Positions 41,036 through 51,836 are shown, counted from the stretch's first letter. The stretch: DNA of 64,000 bases from an uncultured Bacteroidota bacterium (GCA_902631125.1 CACOXF010000002.1:1-64000), one strand, 5' to 3'. Numbers and translations are program-made. The notes: generated by a model not told the origin, from the sequence alone.

Positions 41036-42850
41036 TTACATTAGTTGAAATTCTGAAGCATTTATCATTTTTGGAATCAATCCGTCTTGACCAACTAATC
41101 TATTTTTAATTGTTACCAAAGCGTTTTCAGAATCAGTTGAATTTCCATTTTTGTAAGCATTCCATGTATCATACCAAACATAATTTGGTTCATTATCATG
41201 AATTAAAAACTTTACAAAATAAGAAACTCTGGGACTATCTATTAATTCACAATAGAGAATTTCTGAAAGTTCTTCAATAATTTTATTAGCATCAAAAGGG
41301 TCTGTTACTGTATTTTCAAGAAAATTTACAGGGTCAAAGGAAGTCCAAATTCTCTGATAATATTGTCCACCATTTTGTGTGGATTGGACTCCAATTATCT
41401 TATTAATACCATTACCTAAATTATCATTGTAATCTTGGCCTATAAATGAGAGAATTGTATTGTACCTTGCTACAATATTATTGGGGTTAAACCAAGCTTT
41501 ATCGTAGGCTGGAGGCTGATAATCACCAGGATATCCAGCTACAGTTGCCGGAGCAAATGGAGTCATGCCAGTTGAGGAAAAAAATGAATTATGTAAAAAA
41601 GCATTCCAAAAAATGTAATATCTGAAGTTTTCGTTTGAAGTATTATATCCACTTCCTTGAGGAGTCTGTGGGGAATTAGGATCTGGTAAAGTTATCCCTA
41701 ATATTTGAATTAATTCATTTGCAAACTGTAGAGGGTTTTTTATTATGGCTCCAATGTTTTCATTAGTAGAATCTGTGTCATCTAAATCAAAAAAATGTTT
41801 AGATTTAAGAAGAGTTTTAAGAACTTCAAGGAGGTTATATCCATTTGACTGCAATTGTTGTGCTAATGGGGTGATGATATCGTCTTCCACTTCTTGATCC
41901 CACTCGCTTCGAACAAACATTCTATACAGCTTACGAATATAGTTTTTTGCAGTTTCGATTTTATTAAAAATCATATCAACAAAATCATCTAATTCGGATT
42001 CTATGGAGGATGTTGTATTTCCACCTGTTATTATTTGATTATTAAAAGCATAACTAAACGTTTTATCACCTGTATCATGCACATTAGTTTTAATATAACC
42101 TTTTGGAATACCTGAGGGATAATGAGGGGTTTTTACTGTATCAGCATCATAATTATTTCTATTGTTCTTGAACTTAATCCCCGAAAACACTCTTGCGGCT
42201 TGCACTACATCATGTTCTGTGTAATTTGTATAATCACCATCAGTTACCTGTTCCCCTTTACCAATTGTAAACAACTCTAAAAATTCCCTTGCATAATTTT
42301 CATTAGGGTTATTTTTATTATTATCAGAGTTATCTAAATAGTAAAGCATAGAATTGTCAAAGGTGATTTTTCTGGCAAGGTCTTTTACACTTTTATCAGA
42401 ATAAAATTGAAGCAGGTTGACATAATCAAAAAAATGAGCTGATTTTCCAGAACCATCATCTTTCGATATTGTAAATGTTGTAAATAAAAACCAAGTTAAC
42501 TTATCAAGTAGTGTGTTTTGGTTGATGCAATTATACCACCACCAGCCTGCAACTAAACTCCTTTTTCGATTTTGACCACATGGGTATGAACTATTGGACC
42601 AATTTCCAGAATTTAACCAAAATCCGTCTTGTACACCAGGACACTGAGATAAATTACCATTTGTTACAGGGTCGTTAGGCCATAGCATTGTATGAGTGAG
42701 AGGTGACGATATTAGGGTCAAAATTTCATCTGCCGTTTTTCCAACATATTGATCTAAATCTGACTTTGAATAATGGAAGCAAGCTCTACGCAATAAATGT
42801 TTTGTCAGTCTTATGTCTAGATTTTGTGTATGTTCATTCAATGATGCCAT
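41036..42850 (-). CDS. DUF1800 family protein (copy 2)
   Basis: 'HLLRRACFHYSKSDLDQYVG', 'NENYAREFLELFTIGKG...YTEHDVVQAARVFSGI', 'FAPATVAGYPGDYQPPAYDKAWFN'. Confidence 0.85.
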   Translation of the reverse strand: MASLNEHTQNLDIRLTKHLLRRACFHYSKSDLDQYVGKTADEILTLISSPLTHTMLWPNDPVTNGNLSQCPGVQDGFWLNSGNWSNSSYPCGQNRKRSLVAGWWWYNCINQNTLLDKLTWFLFTTFTISKDDGSGKSAHFFDYVNLLQFYSDKSVKDLARKITFDNSMLYYLDNSDNNKNNPNENYAREFLELFTIGKGEQVTDGDYTNYTEHDVVQAARVFSGIKFKNNRNNYDADTVKTPHYPSGIPKGYIKTNVHDTGDKTFSYAFNNQIITGGNTTSSIESELDDFVDMIFNKIETAKNYIRKLYRMFVRSEWDQEVEDDIITPLAQQLQSNGYNLLEVLKTLLKSKHFFDLDDTDSTNENIGAIIKNPLQFANELIQILGITLPDPNSPQTPQGSGYNTSNENFRYYIFWNAFLHNSFFSSTGMTPFAPATVAGYPGDYQPPAYDKAWFNPNNIVARYNTILSFIGQDYNDNLGNGINKIIGVQSTQNGGQYYQRIWTSFDPVNFLENTVTDPFDANKIIEELSEILYCELIDSPRVSYFVKFLIHDNEPNYVWYDTWNAYKNGNSTDSENALVTIKNRLVGQDGLIPKMINASEFQLM

Positions 42851-42865
42851 ATGTCTTCAAAGATA

Positions 42866-45265
42866 TCACTTTTTAAAAATACTAATTACGCGTGAGTTTT
42901 GTTTTTTCACTTTTAAGAAATAAACTCCTTTTGGAAAATAGGATAGGTCAATTGTATTACCATAACCTCTCAAAATGGTTATTCCATTAACATCAAATAC
43001 ACTATATTCAGCATTATTTTCAGAAGATATCTTTACGATCCCATTTGTTGGGTTGGGGTAAACAAAAATTTCTTCTTTGAAAACCTTTTGATTGGCTAGG
43101 GTAAGTGCATTGACAATATCGAAATTTTCTTCTGGAACCCAGTCGATCCCTGGTGTCCACAAATTACTTTGGTCGATTGCGCCAATATCTGGTAAGTTAC
43201 CTACACCCGTTTGTGGCACCAATTCATCAAGAGTTTTAAGTTCCGTAGGAGAGATATATACTGAGTTTGTTGGGGCAGTACCCTTGTCAATCAAAACACC
43301 GCTGCTTGGCACATAATTAGCAGTGGTTTTATTATTTGAACTGTTATATGTTATGATCGAAGTAACATCAGATTCATAAGAAATACCTGTTCGAATTGCA
43401 GTGAGTTGGTCAATATTATCCATACAAATACCACTACCAATTCCAGAAAAAATGTCACCGTCACTTCCAACGCACTCACGCCAACTGTCATTACTGCCAT
43501 TCTGATCGCTATCAAACATGATATAACCCTTAGAGCCAATTGGCATTGGAGCATTATTAGCCAACTGAAATTGTGTACTGCTACGATGTGAGCCTATTCG
43601 CTCGGCAAGGTTGTTATAAAGCCACGTGTGATTATTTGAGCAATCTTCAGCTAAAATGATTATGTCGTTTCGGTTATTGATAGTGTTTATAACAGTGTTG
43701 TTGGCAATGATTTGGTTGTTTCCCTTGATCATTAGTCCCATGGTATTATCCGCAATATTGTGATGCATAATTCCAAAGCTTCCTGCTTCTTCAGCATTAC
43801 CTCCAGGAGCGTCATATCGAAAAGCATATTTTTCGGTATCATAGACAAAATTATGATGAACAACAGAATTTTTGACTGTAATTTTTGTTCCTTGAAAAAC
43901 AGCCCCATCAGATTGTGCAAGACCTGTATTTGAAACTATATTATAAGAAAATATAGATGCTTCTCCTGGCCATACTGTTGCAGATGCTCCTGTATTGTAA
44001 ATTTCATTATTAGAAAATTCATTTTTGTAACCAACCACATTGATAGTAACCATTAATCCGTCTAGCTGTGTTGCTGACCAATCTATATTTTTAAAATATG
44101 AGTTGAGTACCTTATTGTGATCTCCCTTTATAATTAAACCTTCGCCCTCTGAATTAATAAATAAGCAACCTTCTATGGTGCTGTTATGAACTTCTTTTGT
44201 TCCCGATGAGCCCAATATTGTTGGAGCCGCACCTTGCAGTTCTCCAAGCATTCTTCTTGAATAAGAAGGATAATAAAAATTGCAAGCTGAAATGTTTAAA
44301 TAACTTGAGTTATCTGCTTTAAATGTCGTTGCAAAAAATGTAAGTCCTTCTAGGGTAATATGGCTACTGTTGTCGATCAGTATTGAGTAGTCACGAACTT
44401 TTCCACGGACAGAAGTATTGTTTAAATCGACACCATTTTGAGGTAATACGTAAAGCATTTCATTGTCTTCATCTAAAAACCATTCATTTTGAACATCAAT
44501 GAGCTCTTTTTTGCCTTCGAAAAAGAAATAATGATGTTTGGTTTTGAATGAGTTACCAAAGTTCCCATCATATTCAATAAGATCGTTTCCATTTTGAATA
44601 ATATGATGATCGGTGATTCGTTTGGTAAAGGTTTTAAAGGATCCAACATTTAAAATTCCGATGCTATTTTTAAGATCAATTGTGCCGGGATCTTTTTTAC
44701 TCTCGTCGATATACAGCTGACCATCTTGACTTGTGTTTTCATGTCCCTCAGCCCAACTGTGTTTATCAAAAATATAAAGAGTTTTGCCATTTTCATCCTC
44801 AGCATCCATATCAAACTGTGCATTTGGCCATCTGGCCATAACCATTTGTTCGTTACCAACAAAAAGCTGAGTGATTTGGTCATCAATGCCATTCACTACT
44901 TTAATGGATGAATTTGCATTGTCATCATTCCATTGGCCTTCTATTACAATGGTTCCATCAATTATTACAGTCTCCCCATCAAAACTTTTAATCAATGTGG
45001 GTGATAAATTCGAAGATGTAAAGTTTTCAATTGAGATTTGTTCGTGATATACACCTCCTCTAATGATGACTGTGTCGCCCGCATCTATTTCGCTTATGGC
45101 TTTTCCGATTGTTTCGAACGGGGAATTTATAGAGCCATTTCCAGTGTTGTCATTTCCAACAGAATTGGAAACATAATAAGTGGTCTGCCCAAGAACGCTA
45201 ATGTGAAAAATAAAAAACAGAGTTACAAACAGCCTAATCCTATATTTTTTTAAAATCTCAATCAT
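42866..45265 (-). CDS. Secreted right-handed parallel beta-helix protein with T9SS C-terminal domain
   Basis: 'TTYYVSNSVGNDNTGNGSINSPFETIGKAISEIDAGDTVIIRGGVYHEQI'; beta-helix-like repeats; C-terminal YPNPTNGIVKISS...FPKGVYFLKV. Confidence 0.85.
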   Translation of the reverse strand: MIEILKKYRIRLFVTLFFIFHISVLGQTTYYVSNSVGNDNTGNGSINSPFETIGKAISEIDAGDTVIIRGGVYHEQISIENFTSSNLSPTLIKSFDGETVIIDGTIVIEGQWNDDNANSSIKVVNGIDDQITQLFVGNEQMVMARWPNAQFDMDAEDENGKTLYIFDKHSWAEGHENTSQDGQLYIDESKKDPGTIDLKNSIGILNVGSFKTFTKRITDHHIIQNGNDLIEYDGNFGNSFKTKHHYFFFEGKKELIDVQNEWFLDEDNEMLYVLPQNGVDLNNTSVRGKVRDYSILIDNSSHITLEGLTFFATTFKADNSSYLNISACNFYYPSYSRRMLGELQGAAPTILGSSGTKEVHNSTIEGCLFINSEGEGLIIKGDHNKVLNSYFKNIDWSATQLDGLMVTINVVGYKNEFSNNEIYNTGASATVWPGEASIFSYNIVSNTGLAQSDGAVFQGTKITVKNSVVHHNFVYDTEKYAFRYDAPGGNAEEAGSFGIMHHNIADNTMGLMIKGNNQIIANNTVINTINNRNDIIILAEDCSNNHTWLYNNLAERIGSHRSSTQFQLANNAPMPIGSKGYIMFDSDQNGSNDSWRECVGSDGDIFSGIGSGICMDNIDQLTAIRTGISYESDVTSIITYNSSNNKTTANYVPSSGVLIDKGTAPTNSVYISPTELKTLDELVPQTGVGNLPDIGAIDQSNLWTPGIDWVPEENFDIVNALTLANQKVFKEEIFVYPNPTNGIVKISSENNAEYSVFDVNGITILRGYGNTIDLSYFPKGVYFLKVKKQNSRVISIFKK

Positions 45266-45273
45266 ATCAATTC

Positions 45274-45630
45274 CTATTCTAGTTTAAACACTTGTTCCAA
45301 TTCCATCCACTTTTCGCCATCTTTTGCCCACGGAAGCGCTTGTTGGTAATTCCACATAAGTTTTTCCCATTTCTGAACTTTTGGATTAGCAGCATCCATT
45401 TTAGCTTTTTTGACTTTATTGAAAGTCTCATCAACTTCCATAATCATAAACAATCTATTACCAATAAGGTAGATTTCCATATCAACAATTCCAGCCACTT
45501 TAATGCTCTTAGTTATTTCAGGCCATGCGTTACCTTTTGCATGATACTCTTTGTATTCTTCAATTAACTTATTATCATCTTTAAGATCACACGAATAGCA
45601 AAATCGTTTTGTCTTCATAGTTATCGACAA
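45274..45630 (-). CDS. L-rhamnose/L-fucose mutarotase family protein
   Basis: 'KRFCYSCDLKDDNKLIEEYKEYHAKGNAWPEITKSIKVAGIVDMEIYLIGNRLFMIMEVDE'. Confidence 0.85.
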   Translation of the reverse strand: MSITMKTKRFCYSCDLKDDNKLIEEYKEYHAKGNAWPEITKSIKVAGIVDMEIYLIGNRLFMIMEVDETFNKVKKAKMDAANPKVQKWEKLMWNYQQALPWAKDGEKWMELEQVFKLE

Positions 45631-46953
45631 TTAAGCCTTACTCCTTTTAATTGTAATGTAGCCATACATTGCTACAAATGCTAAACAGATCAATGGTAAA
45701 ATAAACGAGAACTTAACCTCTGGAATAAATCCTAAGATATTCAAATCAGCAAATCCATCTCCTCCCCAATCAAGTATCCATCCTTGTGCTACAGGCATTA
45801 ATGCGCCACCAACTATAGCCATAACTAAACCAGCAGAACCTATTTTGGATTCATCTCCCATACCCTCAAGGGCAATACCGTAAATAGTTGGGAACATTAT
45901 TGACATAAAAATGGATATTGAAACTAATGAAATTAAACCTAACATTCCTGGAAGCAAAATAGCTCCTGCACTACAAATTACACCTCCCATCCCAAAAAGC
46001 ATTAGCATTTTTGAAGGATCAATGTTTTTCATCAATGCGGTACCTATCCAACGACCAATTAGGAATGAAATCATCGCCGCAATATTATAATTTGTAGCCG
46101 TAAGATCAGAAACTGAACTTTCATTTAGGTTATCTACATATTGAAAGATATAGGTCCAACACATAATCTGTGCACCTACATAAAAGGCTTGTGTTATTAC
46201 TCCAAACAGATAATTACGATTCGCAAAAAGCTTGTTAAACGATTCATAGACTGACATTTTATCTTCAGCTGCAGTTTTTGGCATTTTTGTAAATAAAATT
46301 ATGAGCATGATTAATAAGACCAAAATTCCTAGCCCGATATAGGGAATACTAATTATCCCCAAATCATTTTCTCTAATAGCTGCCAATTCTGGTCCAGATA
46401 AAGCATTGTACGCTTCAGTTGTATAATCGTCAGATCTTAAAGCACTTATGACAAATACCTGCGCAATGATCATTCCTGTTAAAGACCCAATTGGATTGAA
46501 AGCCTGAGCTAAGTTTAATCGTCTTGTAGAGGTTTCTTTATCTCCCAATGATAAAATCAATGGATTTGAAGTGGTTTCTAAAAAAGCTAATCCGCATGTA
46601 ATTACCCAAAGTGATATTAAAAAGAAAGTGAATTCTTCGAAAGCTGCCGCAGGATAAAACAAAAAAGAACCAATGGCATATAATATCAACCCTAAAATAA
46701 TTCCAGATTTGTAGCTATATTTTCTTATAAACAAAGCTGCTGGTAGCGCCATAAAGAAGTACCCAAAATAAAATGCAAACTGAACTAAAGATGCCTGTAC
46801 GTTTGAAAGCTCTGGCATTACCTTTTTAAACGCAGAAACCATTGGATTAGTTAAATCATTGGCAATTCCCCATAATGCAAATAGGGAGGTAATAATTATA
46901 AATGGAAAAAGTAACTCTTTTCTAACGACTGGGATTTTTGCTATTTTATTCAT
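45631..46953 (-). CDS. fucP: L-fucose:H+ symporter-like MFS permease
   Basis: 12-TM MFS; 'FALWGIANDLTNPMVSAFKKVMPELSNVQASLVQFAFYFGYFFMALPAALFIRKYSYKSGIILGL' FucP pattern. Confidence 0.88.
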   Translation of the reverse strand: MNKIAKIPVVRKELLFPFIIITSLFALWGIANDLTNPMVSAFKKVMPELSNVQASLVQFAFYFGYFFMALPAALFIRKYSYKSGIILGLILYAIGSFLFYPAAAFEEFTFFLISLWVITCGLAFLETTSNPLILSLGDKETSTRRLNLAQAFNPIGSLTGMIIAQVFVISALRSDDYTTEAYNALSGPELAAIRENDLGIISIPYIGLGILVLLIMLIILFTKMPKTAAEDKMSVYESFNKLFANRNYLFGVITQAFYVGAQIMCWTYIFQYVDNLNESSVSDLTATNYNIAAMISFLIGRWIGTALMKNIDPSKMLMLFGMGGVICSAGAILLPGMLGLISLVSISIFMSIMFPTIYGIALEGMGDESKIGSAGLVMAIVGGALMPVAQGWILDWGGDGFADLNILGFIPEVKFSFILPLICLAFVAMYGYITIKRSKA

Positions 46954-47037
46954 TTTACACCAATATCAATATTCGCAAAATAGTCAAACAACTAGATGAT
47001 AATGACCTCATTTGTAACATAAAGTACAACAAAAATT

Positions 47038-47829
47038 CTACTCTGTTAAAAGAGATCTATCTAAATGTACATAACCTCCATCACAAAACAAAAACTGTCC
47101 GGTTGTATGTGAGGACTTATTTGAAATTGTGAATAATGCAGTGTGTGCAATTTCATCTGGTGTAGTCATCCTATTTTCTAATGGAATTTTATTTATAATA
47201 GATTTTAGTTTCTCTTCACCGTTCTCTAAAGTTTTAATCCAAGCAGCATAAGCCGGGGTAAAACTTTCGGCAATGATTATTGCATTAACTCGAATTCCGG
47301 CTTTGATTAAATCTACAGCCCATTCTCTAGTTAATCCTAAAACACCCCCTTTAGATGCCGCATAACCCGAAGTTCCTCCCTGACCTGTAAGACCAACTTT
47401 TGAACCAATATTTAAAATGTTTCCTTTTGAAGATTTTAAATAAGGTAGCGCATGTTTTACAACTAAAAAATAACTCACCATATTAAGTTTCAACGACCAC
47501 ATAAAATCTTCGTATGAGGCATTTAAACCAACGCCGTCGTTAACACCAACATTGTTGATTACCACATCAATTCTACCATACTTTTTAGCAATAGTATTTA
47601 CTGCATTTTCTATCTGGTCTGGATCTGTCACATCAGTTTTACAAAATGTAGCATCAATTCCTTTTTTCTGAATTTCTTCAACATATTCAAAACCTCTATC
47701 ATTTCTGTCAATAACTGCAGGAATAGCTCCTTCATTTACCAAATGTCCTAACATCGTTTCGCCTATACTTCCCTTAATTCCGGCAGCACCAGAAATTACT
47801 ACTACTTTATCTTTTAATTCTAAATCCAT
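47038..47829 (-). CDS. SDR oxidoreductase, L-fucose dehydrogenase-like
   Basis: 'VVVISGAAGIKGSIGE', 'NNVGVND', 'YAASKGGVLGLTREWAVDL', 'SSHTTGQFLFCDGGYVHLDR'. Confidence 0.8.
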   Translation of the reverse strand: MDLELKDKVVVISGAAGIKGSIGETMLGHLVNEGAIPAVIDRNDRGFEYVEEIQKKGIDATFCKTDVTDPDQIENAVNTIAKKYGRIDVVINNVGVNDGVGLNASYEDFMWSLKLNMVSYFLVVKHALPYLKSSKGNILNIGSKVGLTGQGGTSGYAASKGGVLGLTREWAVDLIKAGIRVNAIIIAESFTPAYAAWIKTLENGEEKLKSIINKIPLENRMTTPDEIAHTALFTISNKSSHTTGQFLFCDGGYVHLDRSLLTE

Positions 47830-47838
47830 CTTATATAT

Positions 47839-48669
47839 TTATTTTAAGTTGTAAAATTTAGCGGCATTACTACCCATAATAGCATTTTGCTGTTCTTGAC
47901 TTAGGTCTGAAATAAAATCTGTAACCAAAGCCTTAACGATAGAATAGTTGCCGGCAACCAAACATACAGGCCAATCTGAACCATACATAACTCTACCTGC
48001 TCCAAAAGATTCTAGTACCAACTTCATGTAAGGATAAACTTGTTCTGGGGTCCAGGTCTTATAATCTGCTTCTGTGATCATACCGGAAATTTTGCAGTAT
48101 ACTTTTTGGTTTTTAGCAATTTCTCGCATCATAACTGCCCAACCTTCAAAAAAGCCATCTTTTATATAAGGTTTTGCTATATGATCTATCACAAATTTTT
48201 GGTTAGGAAACTTCTTTACTAACTCTAAAGCTGCTCCTAGTTGATGTGGAAAAATGAGAATATCGTAGCACAAATCATACTTACCAAGAAGCTCTATTCC
48301 ATTCAAAAATTCTGGACGTAACATAAAATTATGATCTTGCTCTTCCTGAACTACATGCCTAAAACCTTTAACCACATCACACTTTTTATACTTTAATAAA
48401 TCTTCTTCAATAGATTCAGATCTAAGATCTACCCAACCTACAACACCTTTAATAAAGTTGTTATTTTCTGCAAGAGAAATTAAAAAATCGGTTTCTTCTG
48501 TAGTTTGATCTGCTTGAACAGCTACACAAGCATCTACTCCATTTTCATCAAATACTTTTTGTAAATCATCACTTAGAAAATCGCGTCTGATTACAGACAT
48601 TTCATCATCTATCCATGAGTGTTTTTCAGGTTCGTAATTCCAAAAATGTTGATGTGAATCTATAATCAT
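47839..48669 (-). CDS. Amidohydrolase_2 family, L-fuconolactonase-like
   Basis: 'MIIDSHQHFWNYEPEKHSWIDDEMSVIRRDF', 'FVIDHIAKP', 'MYGSDWPVC'. Confidence 0.85.
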   Translation of the reverse strand: MIIDSHQHFWNYEPEKHSWIDDEMSVIRRDFLSDDLQKVFDENGVDACVAVQADQTTEETDFLISLAENNNFIKGVVGWVDLRSESIEEDLLKYKKCDVVKGFRHVVQEEQDHNFMLRPEFLNGIELLGKYDLCYDILIFPHQLGAALELVKKFPNQKFVIDHIAKPYIKDGFFEGWAVMMREIAKNQKVYCKISGMITEADYKTWTPEQVYPYMKLVLESFGAGRVMYGSDWPVCLVAGNYSIVKALVTDFISDLSQEQQNAIMGSNAAKFYNLK

Positions 48670-48715
48670 ATCCTTTTTTTAAGTTTAAATTGTATTTTTT
48701 ATAAGCTTTAATTTT

Positions 48716-50182
48716 TTAGTGCCTCATAAAATCATTCAATGCTTCTTTCATACCATTCTTAGTAATCGCTATTAAGCTTGAAGTAACGTTTTCGAGTAAA
48801 CCACTGAATTGTGTTAAATCTATTCCCCAGAATTCTACATTCTGCAAAGTTGCTTTTGTAACAGCTTTTACATCTGATGCTCCCCATTGATCAGCAAAGA
48901 AATCTAAGACAGACTGATCGTCTTTTAGAGGGAAATTTACCCCATTTCTGTCTCCTCTGTAGAAAGCAATTAAGGCAGCTAATGAGAACAATAAGTGCTT
49001 TGGAAGTGAATTTTCTCTTTTTATATATTCTAAAACGGAGGGCAAAACACGTGTTTTATATTTAGACATTGAGTTTAAAGAAATACTAAGCAAATCATGT
49101 TCTAAATATGGATTTCTAAATCTTTCTAAGACAGAATTTGAAAATTGAACTAACTCTTGTTCTGGCAGATCAAGAGTAGGGCATATTTCTTCAAAAATAG
49201 CATGCTGTATAAACTTACCAACAACTTCGTCTTCTAAAGATTCACGAACTTTATCAATTCCATATAAATAGCTCACAGGAACCAAACTTGTATGAGCTCC
49301 ATTTAAAATACGAACCTTACGAGTTCTATAAGGCTCCATATTTTTTGTGAAGACTATGTTTAAACCACAGGTTTTTGCAGGAATTTCATTTTTCACTGAC
49401 TCTGGTGCCTCAATCACCCACAAGTGGAATTGCTCTCCCTCTACAATCAAATGATCTAAATAACCCAATTCTTTTGTAATAATATCCACTTTATCTCTAG
49501 GAAATCCAGATACAATACGATCTACAAGTGTATTACAGAAAATATTATCATTATTTATCCATGAAACAAAGTCTTTGTCTAAATTCCAATCAGTGGCATA
49601 TTGAAGTACAATCTTCTTTAAATTGTCTCCGTTTCTATCAATCAATTCACAAGGCATTACAATCATTCCTTTTTCTGAAGCTCCGTTAAAAAAATGGAAT
49701 CTTTTGTACAACAATGCTGTTAATTTACCGGGAAAGCTCGCTTGAGGAGTATCTTCTAGTTTGTCTTTGGGATTATAAGAAATACCAGCTTCAGTTGTAT
49801 TTGAAATCACAAATCTGAGATTCGGGTTCTCAGCAATTGCTAAATACGCATCAAAGTCTTCATAGGGATTGATTCCTCTTTGTATACAATCAACAACTTT
49901 TCGTTCGCTTAAAACTTCGCCATTTTTAATTCCGTTCATGTATAGGGTATATAAACCATCTTGATCATTAAGTGTATTTATTAAGCCATTAGCTATTGGC
50001 TGAACAACCACTGTACCAGCATCAAAATTGGCATGATGGTTCATTTCATGTATCATCCAATTGGCAAAAGCTCTTAAAAAATTACCTTCACCGAACTGCA
50101 AAATTCTTTCAGTATATGAATCAGCCTGTACTGTGATTCTATTAAGGACGTTCATATTTATGCATTTTTCTTCAATTTTCAT
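48716..50182 (-). CDS. uxaB: Tagaturonate reductase (mannitol dehydrogenase family)
   Basis: 'ERILQFGEGNFLRAFANWMIHEMN', 'VVQPIANGLINTLNDQDGLYTLYMNGIKNGE', 'KVRILNGAHTSLVPVSYLYG'. Confidence 0.92.
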   Translation of the reverse strand: MKIEEKCINMNVLNRITVQADSYTERILQFGEGNFLRAFANWMIHEMNHHANFDAGTVVVQPIANGLINTLNDQDGLYTLYMNGIKNGEVLSERKVVDCIQRGINPYEDFDAYLAIAENPNLRFVISNTTEAGISYNPKDKLEDTPQASFPGKLTALLYKRFHFFNGASEKGMIVMPCELIDRNGDNLKKIVLQYATDWNLDKDFVSWINNDNIFCNTLVDRIVSGFPRDKVDIITKELGYLDHLIVEGEQFHLWVIEAPESVKNEIPAKTCGLNIVFTKNMEPYRTRKVRILNGAHTSLVPVSYLYGIDKVRESLEDEVVGKFIQHAIFEEICPTLDLPEQELVQFSNSVLERFRNPYLEHDLLSISLNSMSKYKTRVLPSVLEYIKRENSLPKHLLFSLAALIAFYRGDRNGVNFPLKDDQSVLDFFADQWGASDVKAVTKATLQNVEFWGIDLTQFSGLLENVTSSLIAITKNGMKEALNDFMRH

Positions 50183-51835
50183 TTACAAAGACACTCCTCT
50201 TTTCCAAGGAATAAAATCGTTATTCCCTTGTTCCATTGCCTTTGATGAAACCTTCCCACTAGCCACAGCTATGATGTACTCCAAAATCTTTTCTCCCATA
50301 CTTTCAATGGAGTCTTCGCCACTTATCACTGTTCCTGCATTAATGTCAATTATGTCATTCATGCGATTGTAGAGATCTGTGTTACTTGACAATTTTAGCA
50401 CTGGTGTAATAGGATTTCCCGTCGGAGTTCCCAATCCAGTAGTAAACACGGTAATATTGCAACCAGAACCAGCAAGTCCCGTTGTACTCTCTACATCATT
50501 TCCTGGTGTACACAATAAATTTAATCCTGGTTTTTTAACTTGTTCTGTGTAATCCAGAACATCAACAATTGGAGAAGTTCCACCTTTTTTAGCGGCTCCT
50601 GCCGATTTCATCGCATCAGTAATTAAACCATCTTTAATATTTCCAGGTGAAGGATTGCTTTCAAAACCAGAACCAACTGCTACAGCTGCCGCTGAATAGG
50701 CACGCATAATTTTGTAAAACTTTCGAGCAGGTACCTTGGTTTCACATCTGTTAATAATTTCTTGTTCAACACCATTTAACTCTGGGAATTCAGACAATAC
50801 AGGTGAACCACCCAATGCAACTAACAGATCAGAGCAATAACCTAAAGCTGGATTTGCAGAAATACCTGAAAAACCATCCGATCCTCCACATTCCAAGCCT
50901 AATACCAGTTTGCTTAGAGGTGCTGGTTTTCTTACTATCTTATTTGCTTCAACCAATCCTAAAAAAGTGCGTTTTACTGCTTCTTCTATGAGCTTTCTTT
51001 CACTATCAATCTTTTGTTGCTCTAAAATGTAAACGGGTTTTTTAAAATTTTGATCAAAATCGTTCAATGATTTTTGCATCATTTCAACTTGAGCATTCTG
51101 ACAACCCAAACTTAAAATTGTAGCTCCTGCAACATTAGGATTTGTGATATATCCAGCTAACAACTGGCATAACACTTCAGCATCTTTGCGAGTACCGCCA
51201 CATCCACCGTCATGTTTTAAAAACTTGATACCATCTACATTTGGAAATAGTCTATTTTTAATGATTTCTTCTGCCGTATTTATTATTGGTGTATTTAAAA
51301 TTTCGTCTAAAGTAGCACCTGCTTTATACTGCTCAATCAAGGCATCAGTGTTAACTGCGAAGTCCCTTGCGGTTTGATACCCCAACTTTTCAGAGAGCGC
51401 AGCTTCAATCACGTCTAAATTTCTGTTCTCACAGAAAGTCAATGGAATTACCAGCCAAAAGTTAGCTGTTCCTACTTTGCCATCTGATCTATGATAGCCA
51501 TCAAATGTACGTCCATCAAATTTTGAAATATCCGGGGTAACCCAATTGTAATTTTTATTTTTTTCGGAATACTCAGCAGATGAATGCTTTACATTAAAAG
51601 TAGTAATTGCACTGCCTGCTTTAATTGGCTGGATAGCCTTTCCAATTAGCAAACCATACATAAATATTTCATCATCTACTGCAAAATCGTTTAGAGCGAA
51701 TTTATGCTTCTGCTTAATGTCCTCTTTCAAGACAATTTTTTGCTTACCTATTTTTGTAGAAAGCCCTTTTTCTAGATTGGTTATTGCAACAATTACATTG
51801 TCTCTTGGGTCTATTTGTAAATAGTTTTTCTGCAT
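50183..51835 (-). CDS. uxaA: Altronate dehydratase family protein
   Basis: SAF-like N-terminus, 'DGYHRSDGKVGTANFWLVIPLTFCENRN', 'ILGLECGGSDGFSG'-type motif (LVLGLECGGSDGFSGISANPALGYCSDLLV). Confidence 0.93.
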   Translation of the reverse strand: MQKNYLQIDPRDNVIVAITNLEKGLSTKIGKQKIVLKEDIKQKHKFALNDFAVDDEIFMYGLLIGKAIQPIKAGSAITTFNVKHSSAEYSEKNKNYNWVTPDISKFDGRTFDGYHRSDGKVGTANFWLVIPLTFCENRNLDVIEAALSEKLGYQTARDFAVNTDALIEQYKAGATLDEILNTPIINTAEEIIKNRLFPNVDGIKFLKHDGGCGGTRKDAEVLCQLLAGYITNPNVAGATILSLGCQNAQVEMMQKSLNDFDQNFKKPVYILEQQKIDSERKLIEEAVKRTFLGLVEANKIVRKPAPLSKLVLGLECGGSDGFSGISANPALGYCSDLLVALGGSPVLSEFPELNGVEQEIINRCETKVPARKFYKIMRAYSAAAVAVGSGFESNPSPGNIKDGLITDAMKSAGAAKKGGTSPIVDVLDYTEQVKKPGLNLLCTPGNDVESTTGLAGSGCNITVFTTGLGTPTGNPITPVLKLSSNTDLYNRMNDIIDINAGTVISGEDSIESMGEKILEYIIAVASGKVSSKAMEQGNNDFIPWKRGVSL

Positions 51836-51836
51836 C

